64,000 nucleotides of DNA, taken from NCBI GenBank assembly GCA_036435485.1, contig CM071598.1:199185148-199249147 (forward strand), given 5' to 3'. A program made the translations under genes and the position numbers. The stretch comes from Saposhnikovia divaricata. Its lineage: Eukaryota > Streptophyta > Magnoliopsida > Apiales > Apiaceae. Shown here piece after piece: positions 11,691 to 22,371 of this stretch (position 1 is the first letter of the stretch; every line of letters begins with the position of its first letter). Under the pieces are notes generated by a model. The model saw only the letters and a program-made list of their open reading frames with translations. It was not told where the DNA came from and did no database searches.

Positions 11691-12185
11691 TGATATGGGC
11701 TGAAAATAAGCCCTAAGACACATTTAATATGGCATTAATTAGGCCAAGAATGGTCCAAACGTGGGGCCCACCAGCTGGGCCCAAAACCCCAATTATAATA
11801 TTAATTTCGTAATTAATATTAAGGGTAATAAACAGCTCAGCAAATAAGAGTTGGATAAGGATAATATCCCCTTCAGACTTATCCAATAAGGCATCCAATT
11901 CAATATGGAAACTGATTCCTATAAGGAATAGATCTAGAACATTCCTCAAAGACTTGTCCACCAAGTCTCCAAATCCTACCATAATTATAAGGCTTCTCAG
12001 CCTATATAAAGGGCCTGACCCCTCACCTCAGAACTACGTTTTCTTGGCTTGATTCTCTAATACAGAGATACGTAGGCATTCTGTGAGGACCGTTTAGTCT
12101 CGAACGCAGAAGCAGCAATTAAAGCTCGAAGCTCAACCACCCAAGCATTAATTACAAATCGTAAACTAGTTTTTATTCCACAACA
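11691..12185 (+). repeat. 5' LTR of Tat element
   Basis: Begins TGATATGGGCTGAAAATAAG and ends TTCCACAACA. Contains a TATA box (TATATAAAG, 12003-12011) about 180 bp before the LTR end. Partner LTR at 21876. Confidence 0.95.
12003..12011 (+). promoter_or_regulatory. TATA box of the Tat 5' LTR
   Basis: TATATAAAG in the context CAGCCTATATAAAGGGCCTG, conserved in both LTRs (second copy 22190-22198). Transcription would start roughly 25-35 bp downstream and define the R region. Position is inferred from the motif only. Confidence 0.6.
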
Positions 12186-12218
12186 TTTGGCGCCGTCTGT
12201 GGGAAGAAGACATCAACC

Positions 12219-14770
12219 ATGGTTACCACTCGAAGAACAACACCGGTCTCAACCGAGGCTACCTCTGGAACCGTCGTTCCACCAATCACTGCTCCTCCTG
12301 TTGGTACAGAGCAAGGGTCTGTACCCCCATTGACGGAAACAAACCCTCATACTCAGATCTCTCAACCACAAGGGACGAATGCCCTTGTTGAAGAACCTCA
12401 GCCAGTAATCGTCCCTCTAGGACAAGAGACTAACCCGCTCCAAATGATAGTCTCTCCTCTCCCTCTGAGTAGCCGCCCGCCGTTTCATAGTCTCTCCACT
12501 TCTTCGCTCCCTGTCAACACCAACCCACTGTATGGGCTGCCTAACTACCCCCAAGATCCAAGGGATCCAGGACCAAGCGGTCATGCTCGGCTGATCCATG
12601 GGCAACAACAACCCCCTTATCTTAGAGGCCCGGCCCCTCCTGAACCAGGATACTATGATTACTCTGGTCCTTATACTGGAGACTCGTCGTCTGAAGACGA
12701 TGATCAAGACGAAGCCCCAAGGAGGCGACGTGCTAGTAAGGAACCTCTGAGGAGGAATCCATCAAACCGTGATGGTCCTTTAACAATTGCAGAGAAAATT
12801 AAGGCTTATGAAGCCGAGATTCAGAAGCTGAAGGACGACCAAGCAAGGGAGCAAGAGAGACAGAACCCTAATCAGACTCGACCTCCTCCGACTTCAGGAG
12901 GGATTCCCTTCATAGATTTGGAGAGGTCTTCGAGGAGACACCGAAGGGCTGAAGCCCCAACCAGAGGAATTACAAGGATGGAACTCCCCAAGAGTAACCC
13001 CAAAGATCTGATGCTACAAGGAGATCTTGATGATCCAACCCCTCCATTCACTGAGGAGGTGATGAACGCACATATTTCCCGAAAGTTTAAGATGCCCACA
13101 ATCAAAGCTTACGATGGAACGGGGGATCCCGCAACTCATGTGAGAACATTTACAAGCGCATTGTTACTGCAGCCTGCTAACGATTCCCTTAAGTGTAGGG
13201 CGTTCCCCCAAACCCTGTCGGGCATGGCACAACGCTGGTATAGTCGTTTACCTCCAAACTCGATTAGCTCTTTCAAGGAGTTGAGTACCGCTTTTGTCAG
13301 TCAATTCATTACCGGAAGAATTCATGAGAAAAGCTCCGCATCCCTTATGTATGTAACACAGGGAAAGAATGAGAACTTAAGAGATTATATCAAGCGATTC
13401 ACTAAGGAAACCCTGAATATCACTGATTTGGAAAATAAGGTGGCCATGGTAGCCTTGTAGCATGGAACCACGGATCTCTTTTTTAAGAGGTCGTTGGCAA
13501 AACACCCCCTGAAAGCATGGATGAACTTCAACGAAGGGCGGACAAGTATATAAAAGCTGAGGACAGCATCAAGAAGGAAGCCGCATTGGGCAATGGAGGG
13601 AACAACAAGCGGAAGCAAGAACAAGAGTACGATGCTAGGGAAAAGTATCCCCGAACTAGCAGAGACTCTGAATCTGCTCCAAAAAAGAACTCGGGTCCAA
13701 GGTTTTCCGAATATGCCAGGCTTAATGCTCCAAGAAGCCAGATCCTGTTGGACATTGAAAAGGAAAAGGACTTCCGATGGCCGAAGCCACTTAGAGGAGA
13801 CCCAGCTAAGCGGAATAAGGAGCAATACTGCAGGTTCCACAAAGATGTGGGACATGACACCGACGATTGTAGGCAACTCAAGGATGAGATTGAGTTCTTG
13901 ATAGGAAGAGGAAAACTAAGTCAGTTCACCAAGGGTGATGACCGTGGGAACCAGAGAAGGGACAATGAAAGGAGAGATAATAACAGGAGGGATGACAACC
14001 ATGATCGCAATCCACAGCCCCGAAGGGCAGTTATCAACATGATCTGGGGAGGCCCGACAGCAGCTGGCACGACTAAGAATTCTCGAAAGGCTTATGCTAG
14101 AGAAGTAATGCACATTGTGGGAGAAGCCCCGAAGCGTGCTAAAACCGAGATGGTAATTGGTTTCGATGATTCAGACTTGGAAGGGGTGAAATTCCCCCAT
14201 GACGACTCGCTGGTCATAACTCCCGTGATTGGAAACTCAGAAGTAAAACGAGTCTTGATAGACAATGGGGCTTCTGTGGATATTTTATTTCATGATGCAT
14301 TCGTGAAGATGGGATACAACGACTCTCAATTGACCCCTACAAACATGCCTATATACGGGTTTAACGGAGTAGAGTCCAACGTTGAAGGGACTATTCAGCT
14401 ACCCGTGACTATTGGGCAGGAGCCTAAAGAGGCGACTCAGATGCTGAACTTCTTGGTGATCAAGGCAGCCTCAACTAACAATGCAATCCTTGGAAGGACT
14501 GGACTTCATGCGTTTAAGGCTGTGGCCTCTTCCTATCATATGAAGATTAAGTTTCCGACACGGAATGGTGTCGGAGAACAAAAGGGTGATCAGAAGATGG
14601 CAAGAAGTTGCTATGTAGCCGCGCTGAGGGCCGATGGAGTCGGGGGGCAGGTCCTTCCGATTGAAGACATGGATGTCCGCGATGATGAAGAGCATAGAGG
14701 GAAGCCAGCAGAGGATTTGATTCCCATACCTCTAGAGCCTAATGATCCTGAAAAAGTTACTTATGTTTGA
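12219..14770 (+). pseudogene. Tat gag-protease, interrupted by one stop and one frameshift
   Basis: ATG at 12219, 31 bp after the PBS. The first open part (12219-13460, 413 aa) has a Pro/Ser/Gln-rich N-terminus, a charged coiled-coil-like stretch (KIKAYEAEIQKLKDDQAREQ) and the gag core (KMPTIKAYDGTGDPATHVRT, GMAQRWYSRLPPNSI). It stops at TAG 13458-13460 where the family has glutamine (CAG to TAG). A one-base loss in the A/C run near 13498-13505 then shifts frame. The second part (13517-14770) has a zinc-knuckle-like CRFHKDVGHDTDDC and the protease site VLIDNGASVDILF (DNG where D-S/T/G-G is usual). A TGA at 14768-14770 (GGA expected) separates it from pol. All three are single-base changes. 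Confidence 0.88.
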
Positions 14771-17700
14771 GCATCTTTGAAAGAACCCCTGAAGGGCAAG
14801 TTAATAGAATTCTTACAGAAGAATAGCGACGTGTTCGCTTGGACAGCAGCTGATATGCCAGGGATTGACCCCAAACTCATAACTCACAAGTTAAATGTTG
14901 ATCCCAAAAGGAAGACAATAAAGCAGAAGAAGAGAAACTTTGCTCCGGAAAGGCAAGAGGCCATTAGGCAAGAAGTGGATAAGCTCTTGGAAGCTGGTTT
15001 TATTGAAGAGATTCAGTTTCCCGAATGGTTAGCGAACCCTGTCATGGTCAAGAAAGCAAATGGGAAGTGGAGGATGTGTATAGACTTCACTGACCTGAAT
15101 GATGCATGCCCAAAAGATTGTTTTCCCCTGCCGAGGATTGATATGTTGATAGATGCCACAGCTGGACATGAGATGTTAAGCTTCATGGATGGGTTCAGCG
15201 GCTATAATCAGATTAAGATGCACAAGGATGACATCCCTAATGTATCTTTCATAACTGACTTTGGTGTCTTCTGTTATCTTGTTATGGCTTTTGGTCTAAA
15301 GAATGCAGGAGCTACTTACCAACGATTGGTGAATAAGATATTCGCCCATCTGATTGGAAAAACCATGGAGGTATATGTTGATGACATGTTGGTCAAGAGC
15401 CTATTCAAGGATGATCATATCAAGCACCTCGGAGAGGCATTTGAAGTGCTGAGGCACCATAAGATGATGTTGAATCCCGCCAAGTGTGCTTTTGGCGTTG
15501 GATCTGGAAAATTTTTAGGACTGATGGTTTCAAAAAGAGGCATTGAGGCCAATCCTAACAAGATCAAGGCGATCTTAGACATGGAGCCACCACGCTCTAT
15601 AAGAGATGTGCAGAAGTTGACAGGCCGAGTTGCAGCTTTAGGAAGATTCATCTCCAAGTCAGGAGACAAATGCTTGCCATTCTTCCAAGCGTTAAAGAAG
15701 GTGAAGAATATTGAGTGGACACCTGAGAGCCAAGAGGCCTTTGAGCAACTGAAGAAGTACATGGTTGAAGCCCCGTTGTTGACCAAACCAAGTCCTGAGG
15801 AGATTCTTTATCTATACTTGGCGGTATCCGAACAAGCCCTGAGTGCTGTCCTTATTCGGGAAGAGGAGAAACTCCAGAAACCTATCTACTATGTGAGCAA
15901 AGTGTTGCATGGGGCTGATTTGAATTACTCACCCATAGAAAAGTTTGCTTTGGCATTAGTAACTGCCTCAAGGAAGTTGCGGCCTTACTTTCAGGCTCAT
16001 AAGATTCAAGTTCTCACAAACCAGCAGTTGAGGAACATATTGCATAGCCCTAAGGCCAGTGGAAGGCTAATTAAATGGGCGATTGAGTTAGGAGAGTTTG
16101 ATATCACATACAAGCCTCGGACAGCTATAAAGGCTCAGGCATTAGCTGACTTCGTGGTTGAATGCACTATTAACAACCAAGAAGTCGGGGGGCAAGAGAT
16201 AATGACTACCCCTGGGCAAGAGAAAAAAGAAGAAGAACTTACACCTGATCTGAAGGAATATTGGGTGCTCTATTTTGATGGAGCATCAAAAACAAAATCT
16301 AGTGGTGCAGGTTTGGTTTTGCAAAGCCCCGATGGGTTCACAGTTGAGTACGCTTTAAAGTTGGATTTCCCTACTACCAACAATGAGGCGGAGTATGAGG
16401 CATTAATAGCTGGTTTGGGTTTGGCCAGAATCATGAGGGTCAAAAATCTCAAAGTTTGTGGAGATTCAAGGCTTGTGGTATCACAAGTAAATGGTGAATT
16501 CGAGGCTAAGGACGAGACTATGGCAAAATACTTGAGAGTGGTAAAGGCTGTTATGTCCCAGTTTGAGGAGTGCTATGTTGAGCACATTCCAAGAGAGGAA
16601 AGCATTAAGGCCGATGCCCTGTCTAAATTTGCTTCTTCCGAGATAGAAAATTATGCCGGGAGTGTCTATTTTCAGGTCTTGAAGGCCCCGACCGTTAACT
16701 CAAAGTTATTGGCACCAATTGATGTAGGATGCTCTTGGATAGACCCTATCAAGGCACACCTTGAGGCCGGATGGCTCCCAGACAATGCCTTGGAGGCACG
16801 AAAACTTTCAGTAAGAGCATTGAGATACACTTTGATTGAAGGCATTTTGTACAAGAGGTCATTTGTCATCCCATACTTGAAATGTTTAAGGCCTCAAGAG
16901 GCAAGAGAAGCATTGGAAGAAGTTCATGAAGGGATCTTTGGGCAACACTTGGGGGGCAGAGCCCTAGCCCACAAGATAATTCGTTTAGGGTTCTATTGGC
17001 CGGAGATGTTGGCTGATGCACAAAACTATGTCAAGAGATGTGAGAGATGCCAGAAGCATGCCCCAATTGTGAGGCAACCGCCTGAGATCTTAACTTCAAT
17101 TCACTCTCCCATTCCATTTGCAATGTGGGGGATGGATATACTTGGGCCTTTTCCCATGGCTTCAGCGCAAAGGAAATTCCTAATAGTGGCCATTGATTAC
17201 TTCACTAAGTGGATTGAGGCTAAACCTCTAGCCAAGATAACCACCAAGCAAGTTTCCCAGTTCTTTTGGGAGAACATAATTTGCAGATACGGAATCCCAC
17301 GAATCCTTGTAACAGACAATGGGACACAGTTCAATAATGAAGAGTTCAAGAAGTATTGTGAAGAGAATGCGATTGAGCTCCGTTTTACCTCAGTGGCACA
17401 CCCACAAGCCAAATGGCAAGCTGAGGTAGCTAATCGAATTATCCTTGATGGACTGAAAAAGAGGGTCGAACGCTCTAGGAACACTTGGGTAGATGAATTG
17501 CTGCCCATACTTTGGGCATATCGTACCACTTGTAAGGTAACAACTGGAGCAACCCCATTTTTGCTGGCTTATGGAGCTGAGGCAGTCGTACCTTTAGAAA
17601 TCATGCAAGCATCACCTCGAGTTGAGGCATATGAGCCAGAAACTAATGACGAAGGAATGAGACTCGCCCTTGACTTAATTGATGAAGTTAGAGATGAAGC

Positions 17701-17968
17701 TAATGCAAAGAATGCTGAATATCAGAAGAGAGCCTCTTTTCACTACAACCAGAGAGTTAAGGAAAGGTTCTTTCGACAAGGCGACATGGTTTTAAGGAAG
17801 ATTGAAGCCTCAGGAGTTGGCCAGAAAGGAAAGTTAGCACCAAATTGGGAAGGACCATATCTAGTCAGAAAGGTGTTAGGACGAGGATCCTACAAGTTAG
17901 AAACCTTGGACGGGGTTGAGGTGCCCCGAACTTGGCATGCTGTGAACCTCAGAGTTTATTATGTTTAA
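14771..17968 (+). CDS. Tat pol: reverse transcriptase, two RNase H domains, integrase
   Basis: Open frame of 1063 codons from the first ATG (14777), in the same frame as the upstream protease. Because gag-pol is normally a polyprotein, the TGA at 14768 cuts it off and no independent start is implied. RT: KWRMCIDFTDLND near residue 98, FMDGFSGYNQI near 137, catalytic YVDDMLVKS near 199. RNase H remnant: LYLAVSEQALSAVL near 345, where the usual catalytic aspartate context is eroded. Second, plant/archaeal-type RNase H: LYFDGASKTKSSGAG near 497, EAEYEALI near 535, GDSRLVVSQ near 560. Integrase: H-H-C-C zinc site (HEGIFGQHLGG...CERCQKHAP, 710-765), catalytic residues in MDILGPF, VTDNGTQF and WQAEVANR. 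AHPQAKWQAE has KW where the family has NG, a substitution beside the catalytic glutamate. Confidence 0.9.
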   Translation, partial: ASLKEPLKGKLIEFLQKNSDVFAWTAADMPGIDPKLITHKLNVDPKRKTIKQKKRNFAPERQEAIRQEVDKLLEAGFIEEIQFPEWLANPVMVKKANGKWRMCIDFTDLNDACPKDCFPLPRIDMLIDATAGHEMLSFMDGFSGYNQIKMHKDDIPNVSFITDFGVFCYLVMAFGLKNAGATYQRLVNKIFAHLIGKTMEVYVDDMLVKSLFKDDHIKHLGEAFEVLRHHKMMLNPAKCAFGVGSGKFLGLMVSKRGIEANPNKIKAILDMEPPRSIRDVQKLTGRVAALGRFISKSGDKCLPFFQALKKVKNIEWTPESQEAFEQLKKYMVEAPLLTKPSPEEILYLYLAVSEQALSAVLIREEEKLQKPIYYVSKVLHGADLNYSPIEKFALALVTASRKLRPYFQAHKIQVLTNQQLRNILHSPKASGRLIKWAIELGEFDITYKPRTAIKAQALADFVVECTINNQEVGGQEIMTTPGQEKKEEELTPDLKEYWVLYFDGASKTKSSGAGLVLQSPDGFTVEYALKLDFPTTNNEAEYEALIAGLGLARIMRVKNLKVCGDSRLVVSQVNGEFEAKDETMAKYLRVVKAVMSQFEECYVEHIPREESIKADALSKFASSEIENYAGSVYFQVLKAPTVNSKLLAPIDVGCSWIDPIKAHLEAGWLPDNALEARKLSVRALRYTLIEGILYKRSFVIPYLKCLRPQEAREALEEVHEGIFGQHLGGRALAHKIIRLGFYWPEMLADAQNYVKRCERCQKHAPIVRQPPEILTSIHSPIPFAMWGMDILGPFPMASAQRKFLIVAIDYFTKWIEAKPLAKITTKQVSQFFWENIICRYGIPRILVTDNGTQFNNEEFKKYCEENAIELRFTSVAHPQAKWQAEVANRIILDGLKKRVERSRNTWVDELLPILWAYRTTCKVTTGATPFLLAYGAEAVVPLEIMQASPRVEAYEPETNDEGMRLALDLIDEVRDEANAKNAEYQKRASFHYNQRVKERFFRQGDMVLRKIEASGVGQKGKLAPNWEGPYLVRKVLGRGSYKLETLDGVEVPRTWHAVNLRVYYV

Positions 17969-18382
17969 GTTCTTTTGACAAAGGTTTGGACTTTTATCTA
18001 TTTATTAGGAATAAGGTTCGAATGAAACCATTATAGAGCATGTTGCTCCCAGTAGAAGATAGAGTATTTATGTAAGGGTTGAACCCATTCTATTGATATT
18101 CATTGACAGCATAATGGAATTTATTCTGTTTTCTCTATGAGTTATTTCTCCTTGTTAAAATAAACACGAAAGGAAAACGTTGAATTAGCTTGTGAGTTTA
18201 GTACCAGCCAGGGGGCCAAGTACTCGAAAAATTCTAAAGTTTAACGAACTATAAGCAAAAAAAAAATGAGAATATGGAAACAAAAGAAACTAACTACATA
18301 GATAAGTTAAGTTATAAACCCCGAAGGGCAAAAGTTCAGAATAAAAAAAGATAAAAAACAGAAATAAGCCACGCAGGGCCAT
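17969..18382. other. Tat spacer between pol and antisense gene
   Basis: No reading frame. An A-run (18257-18265) and several AATAAA-like words (for example TTAAAATAAAC near 18157) are present; it would be the convergent 3' region for pol on + and the antisense gene on -. Confidence 0.4.
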
Positions 18383-20230
18383 CTATGCATCTAGATCATC
18401 AACTACGACATCTCCCTGGGTAGAAGAAGGATCTGCTGCCTCTATCAAAGGAGAAGAAGGTGGATCCTGAGTGGGCTGAGAGTCCCCATCCACAGCTGTC
18501 TCTGTAGCAACCTCCATAGCAGCTGTCACTCCAGGGATAGCAGGAACCGGGAACCTCTCCAGGGACACCCCCTCAATCTTCCCACTCAGTTCCTCGATGA
18601 TCTCCTCCCAACACTCCTTGAAGGTACCAGGAAAGCTTGCATCATACTCGGCATTCAAGACATCTTGAAAGTCCTTAGAAGCCTTGTAATCAGCAATGAT
18701 GTGTTCCCTGTTCTGCTGCACCTCCAGCTGTAGCTTCCTGTTCTTCTCCTTCTCAGCAGCCAGCTCCTTCTCCACCTCCCTAAAACGAGCAAAGTTTGCC
18801 TCAGAGGAGTCAAAGTATCTGTCTCTGTCCCTCTCAGCTATAGTCTTATCATCACGTACCTCCTTCAGGTTATGAACAGCGGCCTGAAGGTAGGCGTTCA
18901 TCTGCAAAGAAAACAAGTGAATAAGGGAAACGAAAATGCAATTAAATTAAAGAAGTTGAATAAGAAATTACCGAAGCAACAGCTTGGGCCCCAAGAAGCT
19001 CAATCTGCAAGTCATCAGAGGAATCCACAATGTGGACCCTGTCTCGTGGAGTAACCACGCTCCTGGACCACTCAGCTGCGGCCCTAGAGTCACCCACAGC
19101 TGTGTCCCTATTGCATAAACCCCATCTCACTGTAAAGGGAGTGAGGTCTTCCTCAATAGGAACTGGCTTTTCTTGAAGAAAAGCAGGAACACGCTCCACT
19201 GCGGGAGAAGCTTCATCTGTCCTGGCCCTTTTGGCCCTAGGGTTCTCTTTTACCACCCTAGCAGTAGCAGCAGCCTCCCTCTGCTTAAAAATTGCTCCCA
19301 GAGCAGCTTTGGCTGCAAAATGATTACAAAAATGTTAGAAAGTTATATCTAGCATAAAATGTTAATAAAGCCAGAGGTGAGAATTTCAAGTTAATTACCC
19401 TCAGGGCCCAAATCGCTTAGCCCATGGGCCTGCAACGAATCTTCAGAAATCAAATTTGCACATTGATGCAAATTATCAGACGTTAACAAAGTTATGGCAG
19501 CCTCTTCTTCCACGCCCAATTTTATACTCCTGACAGGCCCATCAACGGCTCTGCAGAAATTGGGCCGAAAATAGTTGTCCCAATCATCCCCATCCAAAAA
19601 GATATAAAACCATTCCCTCTTCCAATTAGGAAGGGAATCAGGAGCGGAATCAGAAACAAAACAAGAACGGGCTAAAGAACGATGTTTGATTTTGACCCAG
19701 CCCGAATTTTCAGAAGAATTGACAAATTTGAATAAATATCGAAAAACAGAAATACTGGGCTCAAGCCCATGTTTCTTACATTGGACCATGAAGCAATAGA
19801 TAAAACGCCATGCATTTGGCATAAGTTGGGTTGGACAAACCCTGGCTTCAGCCAAAAGACGACAAACAAAAGGAGGAGGTGGAAGGCGGAAACCGGCATA
19901 AAAAGTCTCTTTATAAACCCTAATGGCCCCAGGCTTTGGGTGACAAGCCCTTTCATTTGAGGCCGGAACAACGGCCCTATAAGGCCCATTAATATGAAAA
20001 AGTTGGGCTAAAATATCTAACCTATGCTGTTTGTATTTTGATTTATACTCATAAGCATCTAAATGGAGCATATTGGGAAAAGCTTGACCAAACTCATTTA
20101 AAAGATCTCTAAGGGAAAAAACACTAGCATGGACAAGAGATGTTTTAGGGTTCTTACCCCTTGAAAGCCGTGGAGCGGTAGTAGAAGTGTTGGCGAGTTG
20201 AGACTGGCCTGAAGAGCTAGAATCCTCCAT
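18383..20230 (-). CDS. Antisense spliced gene of the Tat element (3 exons, 563 aa)
   Basis: On the minus strand, opposite to gag-pol. Exon 1 20230-19399, intron 19398-19313 (GTAATT...TTTTGCAG, 86 bp), exon 2 19312-18972, intron 18971-18902 (GTAATT...CTTTGCAG, 70 bp), exon 3 18901-18383. Exon lengths 832+341+519 = 1692 nt, an exact multiple of three, with intact phase at both junctions. The N-terminal half (FGQAFPNMLHLDAYEYKSKY, FYAGFRLPPPPFVCRLLAEA, PNAWRFIYCFMVQCKKHGLE, KREWFYIFLDGDDWDNYF) resembles the 'putative gypsy-type transposon' domain known in plant elements; exon 2 has a basic NLS-like RAKRARTDE; exon 3 is a charged coiled coil (REVEKELAAEKEKNRKLQLE) with an acidic tail. Start chosen at MEDSSSSGQ; the frame is also open from ATG 20482, but that lies within about 20 bp of the TATA box and would leave almost no leader. 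Function unknown; antisense ORFs at this place are known from Tat-group elements such as Grande and Retand. Confidence 0.78.
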
Positions 20231-20456
20231 TGAAATGCTTCCCTTGAAGGTTTGAAACCCAGAAATGTTGAAAAAAGAAGGTGGAGAAGATGAAGATTCA
20301 ACGATCTTCAAACGAAAACTGGAGAATAGGGCGGAGGAAAGACGCCGGGAATCGCCTCGCGATAGAACCCTAGCAGAGCTTTTAGAAAGTATTTGTGAGA
20401 AAGGAGAGATAATTTTTGCTGAATAGTGAGATGAGAAATGAGAGACGCACACTACT

Positions 20457-20464
20457 CTTTTATA
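20457..20464 (-). promoter_or_regulatory. TATA box for the antisense gene
   Basis: Minus-strand TATAAAAG within CTCTATAAAAGAG, about 230 bp before the chosen ATG at 20230. It leaves room for a leader of about 200 nt and supports independent transcription from inside the element. Confidence 0.6.
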
Positions 20465-20649
20465 GAGTCCATGGTTGGTCACTCAACCGGTTATAGCAAG
20501 TAAATGGGCTGTCAACAGGTGACTGGGCCTTTGAATAGGCGGGAAGCCCATGAAATTCAAATTTTGAATTAATTCTAGAATGTTCTATGACATTTTTAGA
20601 AAATAGAACGAAAGCCCATCAGAATTTAAAGGCAGGAGGCCCAATTAAA

Positions 20650-21350
20650 AGGGCATACCCACGCCTAGGAGACCAAAATTCCTAGGCGTGCCTAAGGAAA
20701 GTGTCTCCTTGGCGGGGGTACCCACGCCCAACTCGACTTTTCTTAAAGTATACCCACGCCCAGGAGACCAAACTTCCTAGGCGTGCCTAAGGAAAGTGTC
20801 TCCTTGGCGGGGGTACCCACGCCCAACTCGACTTTTCTTAGAGAAGGGCATACCCACGCCCAGGAGACCAAACCTCCTAGGCGTGCCCAAGGAAGGTGTC
20901 TCCTTGGAGGGGGTACCCACGCCCAACTCGACTTTTCTTAGAGAAGGGCATACCCACGCCCAGGAGACCAAACCTCCTAGGCGTGCCCAAGGAAGGTGTC
21001 TCTTTGGCGGGGGTACCCACGCCCAACTCGACTTTTCTTAGAGAAGGGCATACCCACGCCCAGGAGACCAAACCCCCTAGGCGTGCCCAAGGAGGGTGTC
21101 TCCTTGGCGGGGGTACCCATTCTTTGGCGGGGGTACCCACGCCCAACTCGACTTTTCTTAGAGAAGGGCATACCCACGCCCAGGAGACCAAACCCCCTAG
21201 GCGTGCCCAAGGAGGGTGTCTCCTTGGCGGGGGTACCCACGCCCAGGATGACTTTTATAGGACGAAGGTACACCCACGCCCAGGAGACCAAATTTCCTAG
21301 GCGTGCCTAAGGAAAATGTCTCCTTGGCGGGGGTACCCACGCCCAGGAAG
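20650..21350. repeat. 100-bp minisatellite (about 7 units) in the Tat 3' region
   Basis: Units start with (GGG)CATACCCACGCC near 20650, 20747, 20847, 20947, 21047, 21167 and 21271. Period is 100 bp except the fifth, lengthened by 20 bp through a local duplication of TCTTTGGCGGGGGTACCCA (near 21101-21138). Each unit has two inverted repeats: CACGCCTAGGA with TCCTAGGCGTG (exact 11-bp arms in unit 1) and CCAAGGA with TCCTTGG. GC-rich against an AT-rich background. ORFs seen here on both strands are by-products of the repeat. Confidence 0.92.
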
Positions 21351-21875
21351 CATTTTGGCAGGATGGCTTTTTAAAGTTAATCCTTTAAAAATTCTGAAAA
21401 TAATAATGGGAAATTGAAAAATAATTTCCAAAAATAATTAAAATACTTGTGGGTACATAAAAATTCCTGAATTATTAGGAATAATTACGAAAAATACCTG
21501 TGAGTACATAAAATTCCTAAAATATTAGGAAAAGTACAGAAAAATACGAGGAAAATTATAGAAATATTTTCTTGACAAATTGAGCAGTCATTTATGCTAA
21601 TAATGCATAAAAGCTCTATAAAAGTGCCGAAATTGCTAAAAGCAAGCACAAGTTAAAGCCTCGAATAAGGCAAATCGTCGTAAATGTGTAGGTCGCTCCA
21701 CACTTTACAATCAAGACGATACTCGTGAAACAATAGTGTAAACCAAAATTCCCATATAAGGGTAGGAAAATTAAGAAGTCCCAGGTAAGGGATAAAAACG
21801 ACCCCGAGTCTCGATTAAGGCAAATATAACTTCTACAAAAACCTGATCAGTTTTCCTAAGAAGTTGGGGGGCAAA
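21351..21875 (+). other. Tat 3' untranslated region and polypurine tract
   Basis: Non-coding. Shows two diverged copies of a CTGTGAGTACATAAAATTCC-like block (about 21450 and 21500) and ends with the purine-rich TTGGGGGGCAAA immediately before the 3' LTR, the expected plus-strand primer. Confidence 0.65.
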
Positions 21876-22371
21876 TGATATGGGCTGAAAATAAGCCCTA
21901 AAGACACATTTAATGTGGCATTAATTAGGCCAAGAATGGTCCAAACGTGGGGCCCACCAGCTGGGCCCAAAACCCCAATTATAATATTAATTTCGTAATT
22001 AATATTAAGGGTAATAAACAGCTCAGCAAATAAGAGTTGGATAAGGATAATATCCCCTTCAGACTTATCCAATAAGGCATCCAATTCAATATGGAAACTG
22101 ATTCCTATAAGGAATAGATCTAGAACATTCCTCAAAGACTTGTCCACCAAGTCTCCAAATCCTACCATAATTCTAAGGCTTCTCAGCCTATATAAAGGGC
22201 CTGACCCCTCACCTCAGAACTACGTTTTCTTGGCTTGATTCTCTAATACAGAGATACGTAGGCATTTTGTGAGGACCGTTTAGTCTCGAACGCAGAAGCA
22301 GCCATTAAAGCTCGAAGCTCAACCACCCTAGCATTAATTACAAATCGTAAACTAGTTTTTATTCCACAACA
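21876..22371 (+). repeat. 3' LTR of Tat element
   Basis: 496 bp; differs from the 5' LTR by five substitutions and one inserted A (CCCTAAAGACA). Followed by TTGAC at 22372-22376. Confidence 0.95.

Larger units (their letters stand above)
11691..22371 (+). mobile_element. Full-length Tat-lineage Ty3/gypsy retrotransposon (10.7 kb)
   Basis: Complete element: LTRs at 11691-12185 and 21876-22371, TTGAC target duplication, PBS TGGCGCCGTCTGTGGGAA beginning at 12188 (first nine bases as in tRNA-Asp sites), gag-pro-RT-RH-second RNase H-IN on +, an antisense spliced gene (18383-20230) and a 100-bp minisatellite (20650-21350) before the polypurine tract (TTGGGGGGCAAA, ending 21875). The second, plant-type RNase H between RH and IN and the antisense ORF between pol and the 3' LTR are features of the Tat group. 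By eye the LTRs differ at five substitutions and one indel (about 1%), so the insertion is recent. Gag-pol carries three lesions, so this copy is not autonomous. Confidence 0.93.

Noticed and set aside
18383..19256. Two independent minus-strand genes (177 and 104 aa)
   Set aside because: Consensus splice sites and conserved phase show they are exons 3 and 2 of one antisense gene.
20796..21310. Overlapping ORFs of 64-134 codons on both strands with repeated RGYPRPTRLFLEKGIP-like motifs
   Set aside because: They arise because the 100-bp minisatellite has few stops in several frames; both strands are equally open and there is no start context or domain.
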